DNA of 39,390 nt from assembly GCA_904373325.1 (NCBI GenBank), contig CAJFFP010000010.1, forward strand, positions 1 through 39,390, given 5' to 3'. The notes below the pieces were generated by a model. The model had not been told where the DNA came from and did not search any database. It saw only the letters and a program-made list of their open reading frames with translations. The translations under genes were made by a program, and so were the position numbers. Positions 6,842 to 14,447 of the stretch are shown piece by piece. The first letter of the stretch is position 1; each line of letters opens with the position of its first letter. This DNA comes from Candidatus Gallimonas merdigallinarum. GTDB lineage: Bacteria > Bacillota > Clostridia > Christensenellales > Borkfalkiaceae.

Positions 6842-7519
6842 ATGGAAGGATTGTACGCGCGCACCGCGCTCCTTCTGGGAGAGGCGGGCGCGGAAAAATT
6901 AAAGGGCGCGCGCGTCGCGGTGTTCGGTCTGGGCGGCGTGGGGAGCTGGTGCGCCGAGGCGCTCGCGCGGGCGGGCGTCGGCTCGCTCACCCTCGTCGAT
7001 AAAGACGCGGTGGAGGAGAGCAACTGCAACCGCCAGCTCGTGGCGCTCTCGTCCACGATCGGAAGATATAAGGCGGAAGTCATGGCGGAACGCGTGCGCG
7101 ACATCAACCCTGCCTGCGAGGCGATCCCGCGCGTGCTCTTCTATCTGCCCGAAACGAGCGGTGAACTTCCCCTCGGCGGGTACGATTATATCGCCGACTG
7201 TATCGACAACGTCACCGCAAAGGTGCGGCTCGTTCTCTCCGCGAAGGAGGCGGGCGTGCCCGTCATCTCCGCCATGGGCGCGGGCAACAAGCTCGAAGGC
7301 GGGCGTTTCCGCGTGAGCGACCTTGCGCAGACGTCCGTCTGCCCGCTCGCGCGCGTCATGCGCCGCGAACTCAAAAAGCGGGGCGTGGAACACCTGCCCG
7401 TCGTCTGGTCGGACGAGCCGCCCGTCTGTTCGGGCGAGACGGTCGGTTCCGTGCCCTTCGTCCCCTCCGTCATGGGGCTGCTCATGGCGGAACATATCGT
7501 AAAGGAACTTGTAAAATGA
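6842..7519 (+). CDS. tcdA: TcdA/CsdL, tRNA threonylcarbamoyladenosine dehydratase
   Basis: A 225-residue E1-like (ThiF/MoeB superfamily) enzyme. It has the nucleotide-binding GLGGVGSWCAEALARAGVG near residues 29-47, the VDKDAVEESNCNRQL segment and the ADCIDNVTAK loop. These match TcdA, which dehydrates t6A37 in tRNA to cyclic ct6A using ATP. It lacks the MoeB zinc cysteines and is the usual TcdA length. The N-terminus (RTALLLGEAGAEKLKGARVAVFG) aligns with the family start, so this ATG is probably right even though it sits at the predicted transcription start. It overlaps the cysteine desulfurase gene by 4 nt (ATGA); E. coli csdL likewise acts with the CsdA desulfurase. Confidence 0.9.
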   Translation: MEGLYARTALLLGEAGAEKLKGARVAVFGLGGVGSWCAEALARAGVGSLTLVDKDAVEESNCNRQLVALSSTIGRYKAEVMAERVRDINPACEAIPRVLFYLPETSGELPLGGYDYIADCIDNVTAKVRLVLSAKEAGVPVISAMGAGNKLEGGRFRVSDLAQTSVCPLARVMRRELKKRGVEHLPVVWSDEPPVCSGETVGSVPFVPSVMGLLMAEHIVKELVK

Positions 7520-8640
7520 TCTATCTCGACTATGCGGCGACGTCGCCCCTGCGCGAAGAGGCGCTCGAAGCGATGCTGCCCTATTTCAAAGAGGCGTTCG
7601 GCAATCCCGACTCCCTGCATGCCTGCGGTCGGCGCGCGGCGGCTGCGTTGCAGCGCGCGCGCGACGCGATCGCTGCCGCGCTCGGCGTGCATCCCTCGGA
7701 GGTGTACTTCACTTCGGGCGGCACCGAGGCGGATAATTGGGCGGCGCGCGGGATCGCCCGCGGCGGGGCGGCGGAGAAGCTCCTCGTCTCGCCCGTCGAG
7801 CATGCCGCCGTACTTTCGGCTGTCTCCGCGCACCGCGAGCACGTCGTCTGCCGCGTGGGGGAGGACGGCGTCGTTTCCCCCGACCATGTCCGCGATCTGC
7901 TCGCGGCAAGCGGGGGCGTGTCGCTGGTCGGCGTGATGGCGGTCAACAACGAAACGGGGTGCGTGCAGCCCGTTGCCGAGCTTGCGGCGGCGGCGCACGC
8001 GGCGGGCGCATACTTCTTTTCGGACTGCGTGCAGGCGGCGGCGTCCTGCGATCTCAAAGAACTTGCCCGCCATGCCGACGCGCTCGCGCTCTCGGCGCAC
8101 AAGGTGGGCGGACCCAAGGGCGTGGGCGCGCTCGTCGTCAAAAAGGGCGTGCCGATTGCGCCGCTCATCGCGGGCGGGGAGCAGGAGCGCGGACTGCGCG
8201 GCGGCACTTCCAACGTGGCGGGCGCGGTCGGGTTTGCGCGCGCGCTTTCGCTGGCGCAGGCGGAACGGGAGGCGTATATCCGCCACACGGGGTCTCTCCG
8301 CGACGCGTTTGAACAGCGCATTCTTGCCGAGCTGGGAAGCGAAGTCCGCGCGGACGGCGCGCGGCGCGTTCCGAACATTTCGCACCTCACGTTCGCGCGG
8401 GGCGGCACGGCGTTTTTGAACGCGCTCGATCTTGCGGGCGTCGCCTGTTCGGGCGGCGCGGCGTGTTCGTCGCACAGCGCGCAGCCCTCGCACGTTCTCA
8501 TGGCAATGGGCAGGAGCGCGGAAGAGGCGCTCCGCGGCGTGCGGTTCTCCTTCGGCAGAGAGACGACTGCGGAGGAGGCGGCGCGCGCGGCGGATATTGT
8601 CGTCGAAAAATATCGTATATTTTCCCGCGCGCAGGCGTGA
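7516..8640 (+). CDS. Cysteine desulfurase, NifS/IscS family
   Basis: A 374-residue PLP enzyme that removes sulfur from cysteine as an enzyme-bound persulfide. LDYAATSPL opens the protein. TSGGTEADN is the phosphate-binding loop, Lys196 in SAHKVGGPKG forms the PLP Schiff base, and Cys317 in SGGAACSSHS aligns with the persulfide-carrying cysteine. The RGGTSN block is also present. No IscU or ThiI gene follows. Overlap with tcdA suggests it supplies that dehydratase system or general tRNA thiolation. Which Fe-S or tRNA pathway it serves cannot be read from the sequence. Confidence 0.9.
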   Translation: MIYLDYAATSPLREEALEAMLPYFKEAFGNPDSLHACGRRAAAALQRARDAIAAALGVHPSEVYFTSGGTEADNWAARGIARGGAAEKLLVSPVEHAAVLSAVSAHREHVVCRVGEDGVVSPDHVRDLLAASGGVSLVGVMAVNNETGCVQPVAELAAAAHAAGAYFFSDCVQAAASCDLKELARHADALALSAHKVGGPKGVGALVVKKGVPIAPLIAGGEQERGLRGGTSNVAGAVGFARALSLAQAEREAYIRHTGSLRDAFEQRILAELGSEVRADGARRVPNISHLTFARGGTAFLNALDLAGVACSGGAACSSHSAQPSHVLMAMGRSAEEALRGVRFSFGRETTAEEAARAADIVVEKYRIFSRAQA

Positions 8641-8654
8641 GGAAGGAGGAATCT

Positions 8655-8954
8655 ATGGTCAGGCACGTTGTATGTTTCAAAATGAAGGAGGGCTGCTCCG
8701 CCGCAGAGGCGAAGGAAATGCTCCTGAGTATGCGCGGACGGGAGGAGACCGCGCTTTCCGTGGAAGTCGGGATCGACGCGCTCCGTTCGCCCCGCTCGTA
8801 CGATCTCATTCTCATCGTAACGCTTGCGGATATGGCTGCGCTGGAACGGTATCAGACGGCGGGCTATCATGCCCACACGGTCAAGCCGTATATGCACAGC
8901 GTCACCGATACGTCGCGCTCCGTCTCCGTGGACTACGAAACGGACGAAGCATAA
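8655..8954 (+). CDS. Dabb-domain (stress-responsive alpha/beta barrel) protein
   Basis: A 99-residue protein of the Dabb fold (dimeric alpha/beta barrel). It starts MVRHVVCFKMKEG, continues with ALSVEVGIDALRSPRSYDLILIVTL, and ends with the ALERYQTAGYHAHTVKPYM helix and VDYE strand. The family is small and broadly distributed, with members implicated in stress responses and heme or lipid chemistry; no catalytic residue is obvious here. GGAAGGAGGA precedes the ATG. It follows the desulfurase by 14 nt and is the last gene of the tcdA operon. Confidence 0.85.
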   Translation: MVRHVVCFKMKEGCSAAEAKEMLLSMRGREETALSVEVGIDALRSPRSYDLILIVTLADMAALERYQTAGYHAHTVKPYMHSVTDTSRSVSVDYETDEA

Positions 8955-8976
8955 TCGAATCGGGAAAATTTTTGCG

Positions 8977-9008
8977 CGCGCCCGCGGCAAATGCCGCGGG
9001 CGCGTTCT
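8977..9008 (+). terminator. Terminator of the tcdA-desulfurase-Dabb operon
   Basis: A 12-bp GC-only stem (8977-8988 with 8993-9004) and a 4-nt loop, followed by TTCTAT. Confidence 0.65.
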
Positions 9009-9038
9009 ATATTGCAAAAAACAATTCAGAAATAAATA

Positions 9039-9067
9039 TTGACAAACATGATTGTTTGTTATATCAT
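9039..9067 (+). promoter_or_regulatory. Promoter with embedded palindromic operator
   Basis: TTGACA (9039-9044), 17 nt, TATCAT (9062-9067). A 7-bp inverted repeat, ACAAACA-4-TGTTTGT (9042-9059), starts in the -35 and fills the spacer, where a bound repressor would block RNA polymerase. A MarR- or TetR-like protein is plausible; no binder is encoded beside it. Confidence 0.65.
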
Positions 9068-9131
9068 AAATACGGAAGGGGATCTCGGTACGCGAGTCTG
9101 CGCAAATAATTTTTTGAGGAGTATGAACGCA

Positions 9132-9299
9132 ATGCACAAATCTCTGAAAATTACGCTGTTCGGGATCATTGTCATGCTGGCTGGCATTTGTTTGGTTGCG
9201 GCTTGCGGACCGGTGTGGACAAGTCTGACTGTGGGCGGATTTATTTGCACGGGCGTCGGCGCGCTGATCGCGCTGTACGGAATTTTCAGAAGAGAATAG
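9132..9299 (+). CDS. Small two-helix membrane protein
   Basis: A 55-residue hydrophobic protein with two membrane helices (about residues 8-27 and 34-51), joined by ACGPVWTSLTVG and ending in a basic RRE tail. I do not recognise a family. GAGGAG lies 10 nt before this ATG; an ATG 9 nt earlier (9123) is too close to that site, so I prefer 9132. The gene stands alone between its operator-type promoter and a good terminator, so its expression is probably conditional. Confidence 0.6.
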   Translation: MHKSLKITLFGIIVMLAGICLVAACGPVWTSLTVGGFICTGVGALIALYGIFRRE

Positions 9300-9314
9300 G
9301 GCGGAGAAAAACAG

Positions 9315-9340
9315 GAGCGGCTGAAAGCCGCTCTTTTTTT
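9315..9340 (+). terminator. Terminator of the small membrane protein gene
   Basis: A 7-bp perfect stem (9315-9321 with 9327-9333), a 5-nt loop and T7. A textbook intrinsic terminator. From here to 9624 no gene is seen, only GC-rich hairpins and the candidate promoter listed next. Confidence 0.9.
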
Positions 9341-9442
9341 GTGCAGCGAAAACGCCGCGCATATTTTTCCAACCCCTCCTCTTACGCAGGGGGGGGGCTT
9401 TATGCGCCGCACTTTTCCGCGGCGAATGCCGCGGGCGCGCCG

Positions 9443-9471
9443 TCATATTCCGCGCGGGCGGCGCATATCGT
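9443..9471 (+). promoter_or_regulatory. Possible sigma-E promoter of spoIVFA-spoIVFB
   Basis: TCATATT (9443-9449), 14 nt, CATATCGT (9464-9471). The -35 and spacing fit the sporulation sigma-E pattern (kmATATT, N14, CATACAnT), but the -10 is only partial. It is 154 nt before the spoIVFA start. Confidence 0.35.
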
Positions 9472-9624
9472 AGAGTATCGGCGCGGACGGAGCGTTCCGT
9501 GCGGAAAATCTCTTTTTCGCGCGCATTCGACGGCAATTTCTTCTTCTAAACGCGGCGCGCGCGGCATAGAGTATGATAGCTTGGCAGGAAACCCCGTCAA
9601 AGAATCTTCAAAGAGGTGTGCTTT

Positions 9625-10350
9625 ATGAACGAAGAACTCAATTATGCGGAAATGCTGGAAATTCCGGTGGAGACGGTGACCGTCAACCACAAGGAGAGAC
9701 GCAAGCGCGCAAAAGAGGAAGATCTTTCGGAGAAGGTCGTCGAGACGGTCAACGACCGCGTGGAAAAAGACCCCGCCTATGCGGAGAGCACGCCCGTCGA
9801 GCGCGAGATCAAGCCCGTCGATCCGCGTGCGAAGCGCACCCGTAAGATCATTCTCGGCGAATTTGTCGCCGTGTGCGCGCTGTGCGCGACCATTTTCCTC
9901 ACCAATATTTTCATGACGAACAGCGCAATCAACACATTCGTGCGCGATCTGTTCCAAGGCACGGCGTCCACCGCGGATACGCGCACGTATTCCGATTTCG
10001 CGCTCTCGCCCGTTGTCAACGAATATACCGACGTCGAGATCGCCGTTTCGGATACGGGCGTGATGAGCTTCACCGCGGCTTGCTCCGTCTACGCGCCCTG
10101 CGAAGGGGAGCTTGCCTCTGTCAACGGCGACGCGGAGAACGGCTACACGCTCGAACTCAAACACTCCGATTCCTTCTCCACCGTCATCAGCGGGCTTTCC
10201 ACCGTATATATGGCGGAGGGGGACGAAGTGCGCACCAACGTTCCGCTTGCCTATACGGACGGTTCGCACGAAGTGCGCGTGACCTTCTACGAGGAGGGCG
10301 CGCCCCTCAACTGCTACACGCTCAGCGAGGATGGTCTTGCTTGGAGTTAA
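9625..10350 (+). CDS. spoIVFA: SpoIVFA-like regulator of intramembrane protease SpoIVFB
   Basis: A 241-residue protein with a charged cytoplasmic N-terminus (about 1-75), one membrane helix (about 75-97) and an extracytoplasmic domain. The latter looks like a degenerate M23/LytM-type beta domain (YAPCEGELASVNGDAENGYTLELKHSDSFSTVISGL), with no HxH metal site. That is the SpoIVFA arrangement: in B. subtilis it anchors and inhibits SpoIVFB in the mother-cell membrane until the SpoIVB signal arrives. Identity rests on this layout and on the 20-nt overlap with spoIVFB. Sequence similarity in the N-terminal half is weak. AGAGGTG precedes the ATG. Confidence 0.75.
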   Translation: MNEELNYAEMLEIPVETVTVNHKERRKRAKEEDLSEKVVETVNDRVEKDPAYAESTPVEREIKPVDPRAKRTRKIILGEFVAVCALCATIFLTNIFMTNSAINTFVRDLFQGTASTADTRTYSDFALSPVVNEYTDVEIAVSDTGVMSFTAACSVYAPCEGELASVNGDAENGYTLELKHSDSFSTVISGLSTVYMAEGDEVRTNVPLAYTDGSHEVRVTFYEEGAPLNCYTLSEDGLAWS

Positions 10351-11167
10351 GCTCCGCATTCATCCGCTCTTCCTGCTGGCGGGATTGCTGTCCGTATTCA
10401 CGGGCGATCTGATGCTCTTTCTCGCCGCCACCGTTGCCGCCGTCCTGCACGAATGCGCCCATGCGTTCGTCACGCGGCGGTACGGTTTCGCGCTCGATAA
10501 ACTCGTGCTCATGCCCTACGGCGCGGTCATCGCGGGCGATATTGCGGGCATCGGAAAAAAACAGGAGCTTGCCGTGCTGGCGGCGGGACCGCTCGCCAAC
10601 GCCTGCACGGCGCTTTTTTTCGCCGCGCTGTGGTGGCTGTGGCCCGAGACGTACGCCTACACCGATACCGCGGCGTACGTTTCGCTCTCCCTCTTCCTCG
10701 TCAATCTGCTGCCCGCCTATCCGCTGGACGGCGGGCGCATTCTGCATCTCGCGCTCTCCCGCTTCGGCGAACGCCGCGCGCGCCTTATTTGCCGCGCCGT
10801 CACCATGCTCGTCGCGGCGGGCGTGCTCGCGTACTTTGTTTGGTCGTGTTTTTCCCGGCCCGCATGGACGGCGCTCGTGTTCTCCGTACTGCTGGCGGCG
10901 GGGGCGTTCGGCGGCGCGCGCTATTCGCGGCTCACGTTTTCGCGCGGGAAGAGCTTTTCGCGCGGGGTGGAGGAACGGCGCGTCGTCATCGACGCGGCGC
11001 GCACCGTGCAGGACGCGCTGCGCTATCTGACGGAGGAAAAGTATCTCGTGCTCGTTCTCTATACGGAGGGCGAGTACCTCGGCGAGCTGACGGAAGAGGA
11101 GTACCTCGCCGCGCTTTCGGCGGGCAAATATGCGGAACCGCTCTCCGAATGTCTGCCAAAATTATAA
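10331..11167 (+). CDS. spoIVFB: SpoIVFB-like site-2 metalloprotease (M50)
   Basis: A 278-residue intramembrane zinc protease. The zinc site HECAH (His40, Glu41, His44) lies in a membrane helix, and the third ligand is in NLLPAYPLDGGR (Asp133). A C-terminal CBS-like or regulatory segment (about 205-275) follows four to six membrane segments. SpoIVFB cleaves pro-sigma-K in the mother cell at late sporulation. The start overlaps spoIVFA by 20 nt, which implies translational coupling; the only nearby ribosome site is CGAGG. RIHPLFLLAGLL near the start agrees with the family N-terminus. Confidence 0.88.
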   Translation: MVLLGVKLRIHPLFLLAGLLSVFTGDLMLFLAATVAAVLHECAHAFVTRRYGFALDKLVLMPYGAVIAGDIAGIGKKQELAVLAAGPLANACTALFFAALWWLWPETYAYTDTAAYVSLSLFLVNLLPAYPLDGGRILHLALSRFGERRARLICRAVTMLVAAGVLAYFVWSCFSRPAWTALVFSVLLAAGAFGGARYSRLTFSRGKSFSRGVEERRVVIDAARTVQDALRYLTEEKYLVLVLYTEGEYLGELTEEEYLAALSAGKYAEPLSECLPKL

Positions 11168-11173
11168 AATAAC

Positions 11174-11202
11174 TTGAAAAAAAATGAAAATTATGTTAAA
11201 AT
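11174..11202 (+). promoter_or_regulatory. Promoter of rng
   Basis: TTGAAA (11174-11179), 17 nt, TAAAAT (11197-11202), in the AT-rich gap after spoIVFB. Confidence 0.65.
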
Positions 11203-11256
11203 AGTACTCGCTACGCGCAAAATTTCCCTTTGGGTTCTTGAAAGGTAATTTCGTAG

Positions 11257-12753
11257 ATGAGGAAAGAGTGGTTTTTTGACTGTTTCTGCGGCGCGCAGAT
11301 CGCGGTGTACGCAGAGGACGGGAAGATCGTGGAAGCCGACTTCGAGCAGAAGGGCGCCGACGAGCTGACGGGCAATATCTATAAGGGCAGGGTCTGCAAT
11401 ATCGTTCCCGGGATGCAGGCGGCGTTCGTGACCTGCGGTTTGGAGCGCAACTGCTATCTGCCGCTGACGGAGGACATGTCCCGCTTTGCCACGTACGACG
11501 GCACGGACGGCGGACACGGACAGCTCTCGCTCCGCGAGGGCGACGAGATTCTGGTGCAGATCGTCAAGCCTCCGCGCGGGAACAAGGGCGCAAAGGTCAC
11601 CTGCGATCTCTCGTTCGTCGGGAAAAACCTCATATATCTGCCCAAAACAGATTTTCTGGGCATCTCGCGCAAGATCACGGACGAAGTGACGCGCGCCAAT
11701 CTCCTGCTGGAAGCGGATAAACTCCGCGGCAAGGGGGAGGGGTTCATCGTCCGTACCGCGGCGGAGCACGCGGACAAGCGGCAACTGAAAATCGAAACGG
11801 AGTATTTGAAGCGCGTATGGCGCTCGGTGCGGCAGGCGGCGGCGAACGCCTCGGTCGGGGAGGCGGTATTCCGCGAATTCGACCTTCCCTTCAAGGTCAT
11901 GCGGGACAGCCTCGGCGGCGGGGTCACGCGCATTCACGTCGCCGACCGCGCGATCTACGAAAAAGTCGTCTCTCTCGCGCGGATGCGCCCCGATCTCGGC
12001 GAGCGCAAAGTGGAGTTTTACACGGGCGAAACGAGTATGTTCCGCGCGTTCGGACTTGCCGATCAGCTCTCCGCGCTTCCCTCGCGCACCGTTCCGCTCG
12101 ATAACGGCGGGTATCTCGTCATCGACCGCGCGGAAGCCATGACGGTCATCGACGTCAACACGGGCAAGTATGTGGGCGATAACGATCTGGAAAGCACGGT
12201 GTTCGAGACCAACCTCGTCGCCGCGCGCGAGATCGCGCGGCAGGTGCGCCTGCGCAACGTGGGCGGGCTGGTCGCCGTGGATTTCATCGACATGGTGGAC
12301 GAGCAGCACCGCCTCGCCGTCAACGCGGCGCTCGAAGAGGCGCTCTCCGCCGACCGCGCCAAGAGCCGCGTGCATCCCATGGGGGATCTGTGCGTGACGC
12401 TGTTCACGCGCAAGCGCACCAGCGCGGACGCGACGGACTTTTTCTTAAAGCCCTGCCCGCACTGTACGCGGCAGGGGTACGTCCTCTCCGATATGTACAT
12501 GGCGCTGCGGCTCCGCGGCGACATTATGGACCGTTTCGCGAACGGCTACAACGCCGTCGTCGTCGAGCTCAGCCGCGAGCTGATGAAAAATACCCTTGCG
12601 GGGCGTTTCTTTTCGGAGGACGTCCGCGGGGCGTGGAAGGAAAAGCGCGTGTATCTCGTCCCGCATTCCGATTGGCACGAGGAAACGTACACGGTGCGCG
12701 GCGACAACGCCCCCGTGCTCACCCTTCCCGACGACGCGCAGATTCTGTATTAA
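11257..12753 (+). CDS. rng: Ribonuclease E/G family endoribonuclease
   Basis: A 498-residue RNase G/CafA-type enzyme. An S1 RNA-binding domain (about 37-125: NIYKGRVCNIVPGMQAAFVTCG) is followed by the 5'-sensor/RNase H-like region and a DNase I-like catalytic domain. Asp299 (VIDVNTGKYVG) and the acidic VAVDFIDM block (Asp342/345) match the metal-binding aspartates, and the zinc-link is CPHC (Cys400, 403). There is no long unstructured C-terminal scaffold, so it is RNase G-like rather than RNase E-like. Position before rplU-rpmA is common in Firmicutes. It probably processes rRNA and mRNA ends. Confidence 0.92.
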   Translation: MRKEWFFDCFCGAQIAVYAEDGKIVEADFEQKGADELTGNIYKGRVCNIVPGMQAAFVTCGLERNCYLPLTEDMSRFATYDGTDGGHGQLSLREGDEILVQIVKPPRGNKGAKVTCDLSFVGKNLIYLPKTDFLGISRKITDEVTRANLLLEADKLRGKGEGFIVRTAAEHADKRQLKIETEYLKRVWRSVRQAAANASVGEAVFREFDLPFKVMRDSLGGGVTRIHVADRAIYEKVVSLARMRPDLGERKVEFYTGETSMFRAFGLADQLSALPSRTVPLDNGGYLVIDRAEAMTVIDVNTGKYVGDNDLESTVFETNLVAAREIARQVRLRNVGGLVAVDFIDMVDEQHRLAVNAALEEALSADRAKSRVHPMGDLCVTLFTRKRTSADATDFFLKPCPHCTRQGYVLSDMYMALRLRGDIMDRFANGYNAVVVELSRELMKNTLAGRFFSEDVRGAWKEKRVYLVPHSDWHEETYTVRGDNAPVLTLPDDAQILY

Positions 12754-12829
12754 GTCGCGCGCCTTTTTTGAAATTCCGCTTGCCCGCGATGTCTTGATTT
12801 GCCGTATATCTGCTATAAATAATGCCCGC

Positions 12830-13020
12830 AAGGAAGGTTGCCTTCCGCCGCGGGACCCTGTTTGCGCATACCTGCGCTTATGTGGAAAAGTGAAGGCGGC
12901 GTTGCTCGATCGTTGCAATCAACGCCGCCGAGAAAAACCGGATGCAGAGCGTTTGCGAACATCCGGTTTTTTTAAATATCACGACTTTTTCTTTCATCAG
13001 TTTGAAAGAAAAAGCGTGAA
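12830..13020 (-). repeat. Structured 3'-UTR module, copy A
   Basis: On the minus strand, 4 nt after the stop codon at 13025. Hairpin I (13019-12979) has 15-16 paired bases, loop AAACTGAT and one bulged T. Hairpin II (AACCGGATG/CATCCGGTT then TTTCT) is a terminator. Hairpin III is GGCGGCGTT/AACGCCGCC; smaller hairpins follow to GGAAGG/CCTTCC. Copy B at 19242 has the same series in the same order with paired substitutions. From 12754 to 12829 I see no other feature. Confidence 0.75.
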
Positions 13021-13024
13021 CATA

Positions 13025-13468
13025 TCAAGCGATGAGCGCCTTCCACGTCTTTTCAAAGCCCTCCTCGGCGGCGAGCAGGTCTTTGGCGAGCGCAACGATC
13101 TCCGCGTCCGCGCAGTCCCCGCAGACGTCTGCGAGCGTGCTTTTGAGCGCCGTAATGCCCATCACCGTTCCCTGCACCATCATTTCGGCAATGTGCGCGC
13201 GGGAGTTGTCCGTCATCGTGTTCATCTTGATGCTGCTCCACATCATCGCCTTTTTGATGGGATTGGGTTTTTTCAGCTCCACGCTCTTGTCCTTGGCGAG
13301 GATCGCCGCCTTTCCGCAGAACTTCTCGTAAGCCTCGTGCTGGCGCAGAAGCTCTTCCCTCAGGTCGCCGTCCTCCGTCTCGGGAAGAATGTTCGAGATG
13401 GATTGCTGCGCAAGCTGGCAGTTGCGGTGCACTTCGGCAAGGACCTCTTCGCTTTTCTTGATCTCCAT
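13025..13468 (-). CDS. Helical-bundle protein of unknown function
   Basis: A 147-residue soluble protein with no recognised family. Heptad-like spacing across nearly the whole length ([50 protein letters not shown]) suggests a four-helix bundle. Cys17, Cys51, Cys115 and Cys118 are scattered and form no clear metal motif. A ferritin-like or DUF2383-like fold is possible but unproven. GGAGG precedes the ATG. Its 3' end runs into structured module copy A, and its promoter region shares a 20-nt motif with the DUF378 gene at 3499-3708. Confidence 0.65.
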   Translation of the reverse strand: MEIKKSEEVLAEVHRNCQLAQQSISNILPETEDGDLREELLRQHEAYEKFCGKAAILAKDKSVELKKPNPIKKAMMWSSIKMNTMTDNSRAHIAEMMVQGTVMGITALKSTLADVCGDCADAEIVALAKDLLAAEEGFEKTWKALIA

Positions 13469-13539
13469 ATGGTAGCCTCCTTTTCGGGCAGTATGCGCAG
13501 CCTGCGCGGAAAAATTCGCCCGCGCGTGCGCAAAATGAG

Positions 13540-13568
13540 TTGACTTTTGCCGCCGTATATGCTAAATT
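13540..13568 (+). promoter_or_regulatory. Promoter of rplU-rpmA
   Basis: TTGACT (13540-13545), 17 nt, TAAATT (13563-13568), with an extended -10 TGC. It gives a leader of about 85 nt before rplU. Confidence 0.65.
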
Positions 13569-13574
13569 ATACTC

Positions 13575-13659
13575 CGAGCCGCTAAGGACGGGCGCAAAAG
13601 GGTCATGCAATACGGGCCGCCTACGCAACTTGCGAGACTGGGAAGAGGAGGTAACATTC
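13575..13659 (+). promoter_or_regulatory. Leader RNA of rplU, possible L21 leader
   Basis: An ~85-nt untranslated leader with GGGC/GCCC-type pairing potential between 13588 and 13622, ending in GAGGAGG before the ATG. Firmicutes rplU genes often carry the L21-leader element, thought to sense L21. The position and length fit, but I could not match conserved bases with certainty. Confidence 0.4.
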
Positions 13660-13965
13660 ATGTACGCAATCATCGAAAACGGCGGAAAGCAGTACAAAGT
13701 TTCCGAAGGTGACGTTTTGAAGGTGGAGAAGCTCGCGGCGGAAGTCGGCGCGGAAGTTTCCTTCAACGTCGTCATGGTATCGGACGGCAGTGCTGTCAAG
13801 GTCGGCAAAGACGTTGAGAACGCGAAAGTGACCGCGAAAGTGGAAGCGCAGGACAAGTACAAGAAGATCATTGTCTTCAAGTATAAGCCCAAGAAGAACG
13901 AGCGCAAGAAGCAAGGTCACCGTCAGCCGTTCACCGCGGTCAGAATCGAGAAGATCTCGCTCTGA
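13660..13965 (+). CDS. rplU: Ribosomal protein bL21
   Basis: A 101-residue large-subunit protein that starts [18 protein letters not shown], the family N-terminus. It carries the [19 protein letters not shown] block near the C-terminus that contacts 23S rRNA. Length is standard. A strong GAGGAGG site lies 7 nt before the ATG. rpmA follows after 53 nt; the prp protease gene that separates rplU and rpmA in most Firmicutes is absent. Confidence 0.98.
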   Translation: MYAIIENGGKQYKVSEGDVLKVEKLAAEVGAEVSFNVVMVSDGSAVKVGKDVENAKVTAKVEAQDKYKKIIVFKYKPKKNERKKQGHRQPFTAVRIEKISL

Positions 13966-14018
13966 CGCATCGGGGGCGACGCGCCCCGCACAAAATTCGC
14001 AATAAGGAGATAACGAAT

Positions 14019-14285
14019 ATGTTTTTCATCAGCTTATTCGCGCATAAAAAGGGAACGGGTTCCTCTCACAACGGCCGCGACAGCGAGGCGAAGCGCCTCG
14101 GCGTCAAGCGTCAGGACGGGCAGACGGTGCTCGCAGGCAGCATCCTCGTCCGCCAGAGAGGCACGAAGATCCATCCCGGCAACAACGTCGGCATCGGCGG
14201 AGACGATACGCTCTTCGCGCTGAAAGACGGCGTTGTGAAATATGAGCGGAAGGGAAGAGACAAGAAGCAGGTCAGCGTGTATTGA
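14019..14285 (+). CDS. rpmA: Ribosomal protein bL27 with short N-terminal extension
   Basis: An 88-residue protein. [23 protein letters not shown], the [20 protein letters not shown] block and [12 protein letters not shown] are diagnostic for bL27, whose N-terminus reaches the peptidyl-transferase centre. It begins MFFISLFA before HKKG. Many Firmicutes bL27 proteins carry a longer extension ending in FFA that the Prp protease must remove; here the residues before the likely cut are LFA. AAGGAGA precedes the ATG. Cotranscribed with rplU. Confidence 0.97.
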   Translation: MFFISLFAHKKGTGSSHNGRDSEAKRLGVKRQDGQTVLAGSILVRQRGTKIHPGNNVGIGGDDTLFALKDGVVKYERKGRDKKQVSVY

Positions 14286-14336
14286 TCTGCGCACGGGTTC
14301 CGCGCCATGGTGCGGGAAATTCAGACGAAACAGCAA

Positions 14337-14367
14337 AAGAGCTGCGCAAACTGCGCGGCTCTTTTTT
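14337..14367 (+). terminator. Terminator of rplU-rpmA
   Basis: Stem AAGAGC-GCGC with GCGC-GCTCTT (14337-14347 with 14353-14363, one mismatch), followed by a T-rich tract. A good intrinsic terminator. Confidence 0.85.
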
Positions 14368-14403
14368 GCAGTTCCGATTTATTTCGCAGACGCGCCGCGC
14401 CGA

Positions 14404-14442
14404 CAAAAACGCGCCGCGCCGCCCTTTTGGGCGGCGCGGCGC
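14404..14442 (-). terminator. Terminator of veg
   Basis: A 14-bp perfect GC stem (14411-14424 with 14429-14442), a 4-nt loop, and T5 on the minus strand. It starts 5 nt after the veg stop. Confidence 0.85.
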
Positions 14443-14447
14443 ACAGT

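Noticed and set aside
7581..9536. 651-codon minus-strand frame opposite the desulfurase operon
   Set aside because: It overlaps three well-supported plus-strand genes and their terminators. Its composition is that of a reverse-frame shadow.
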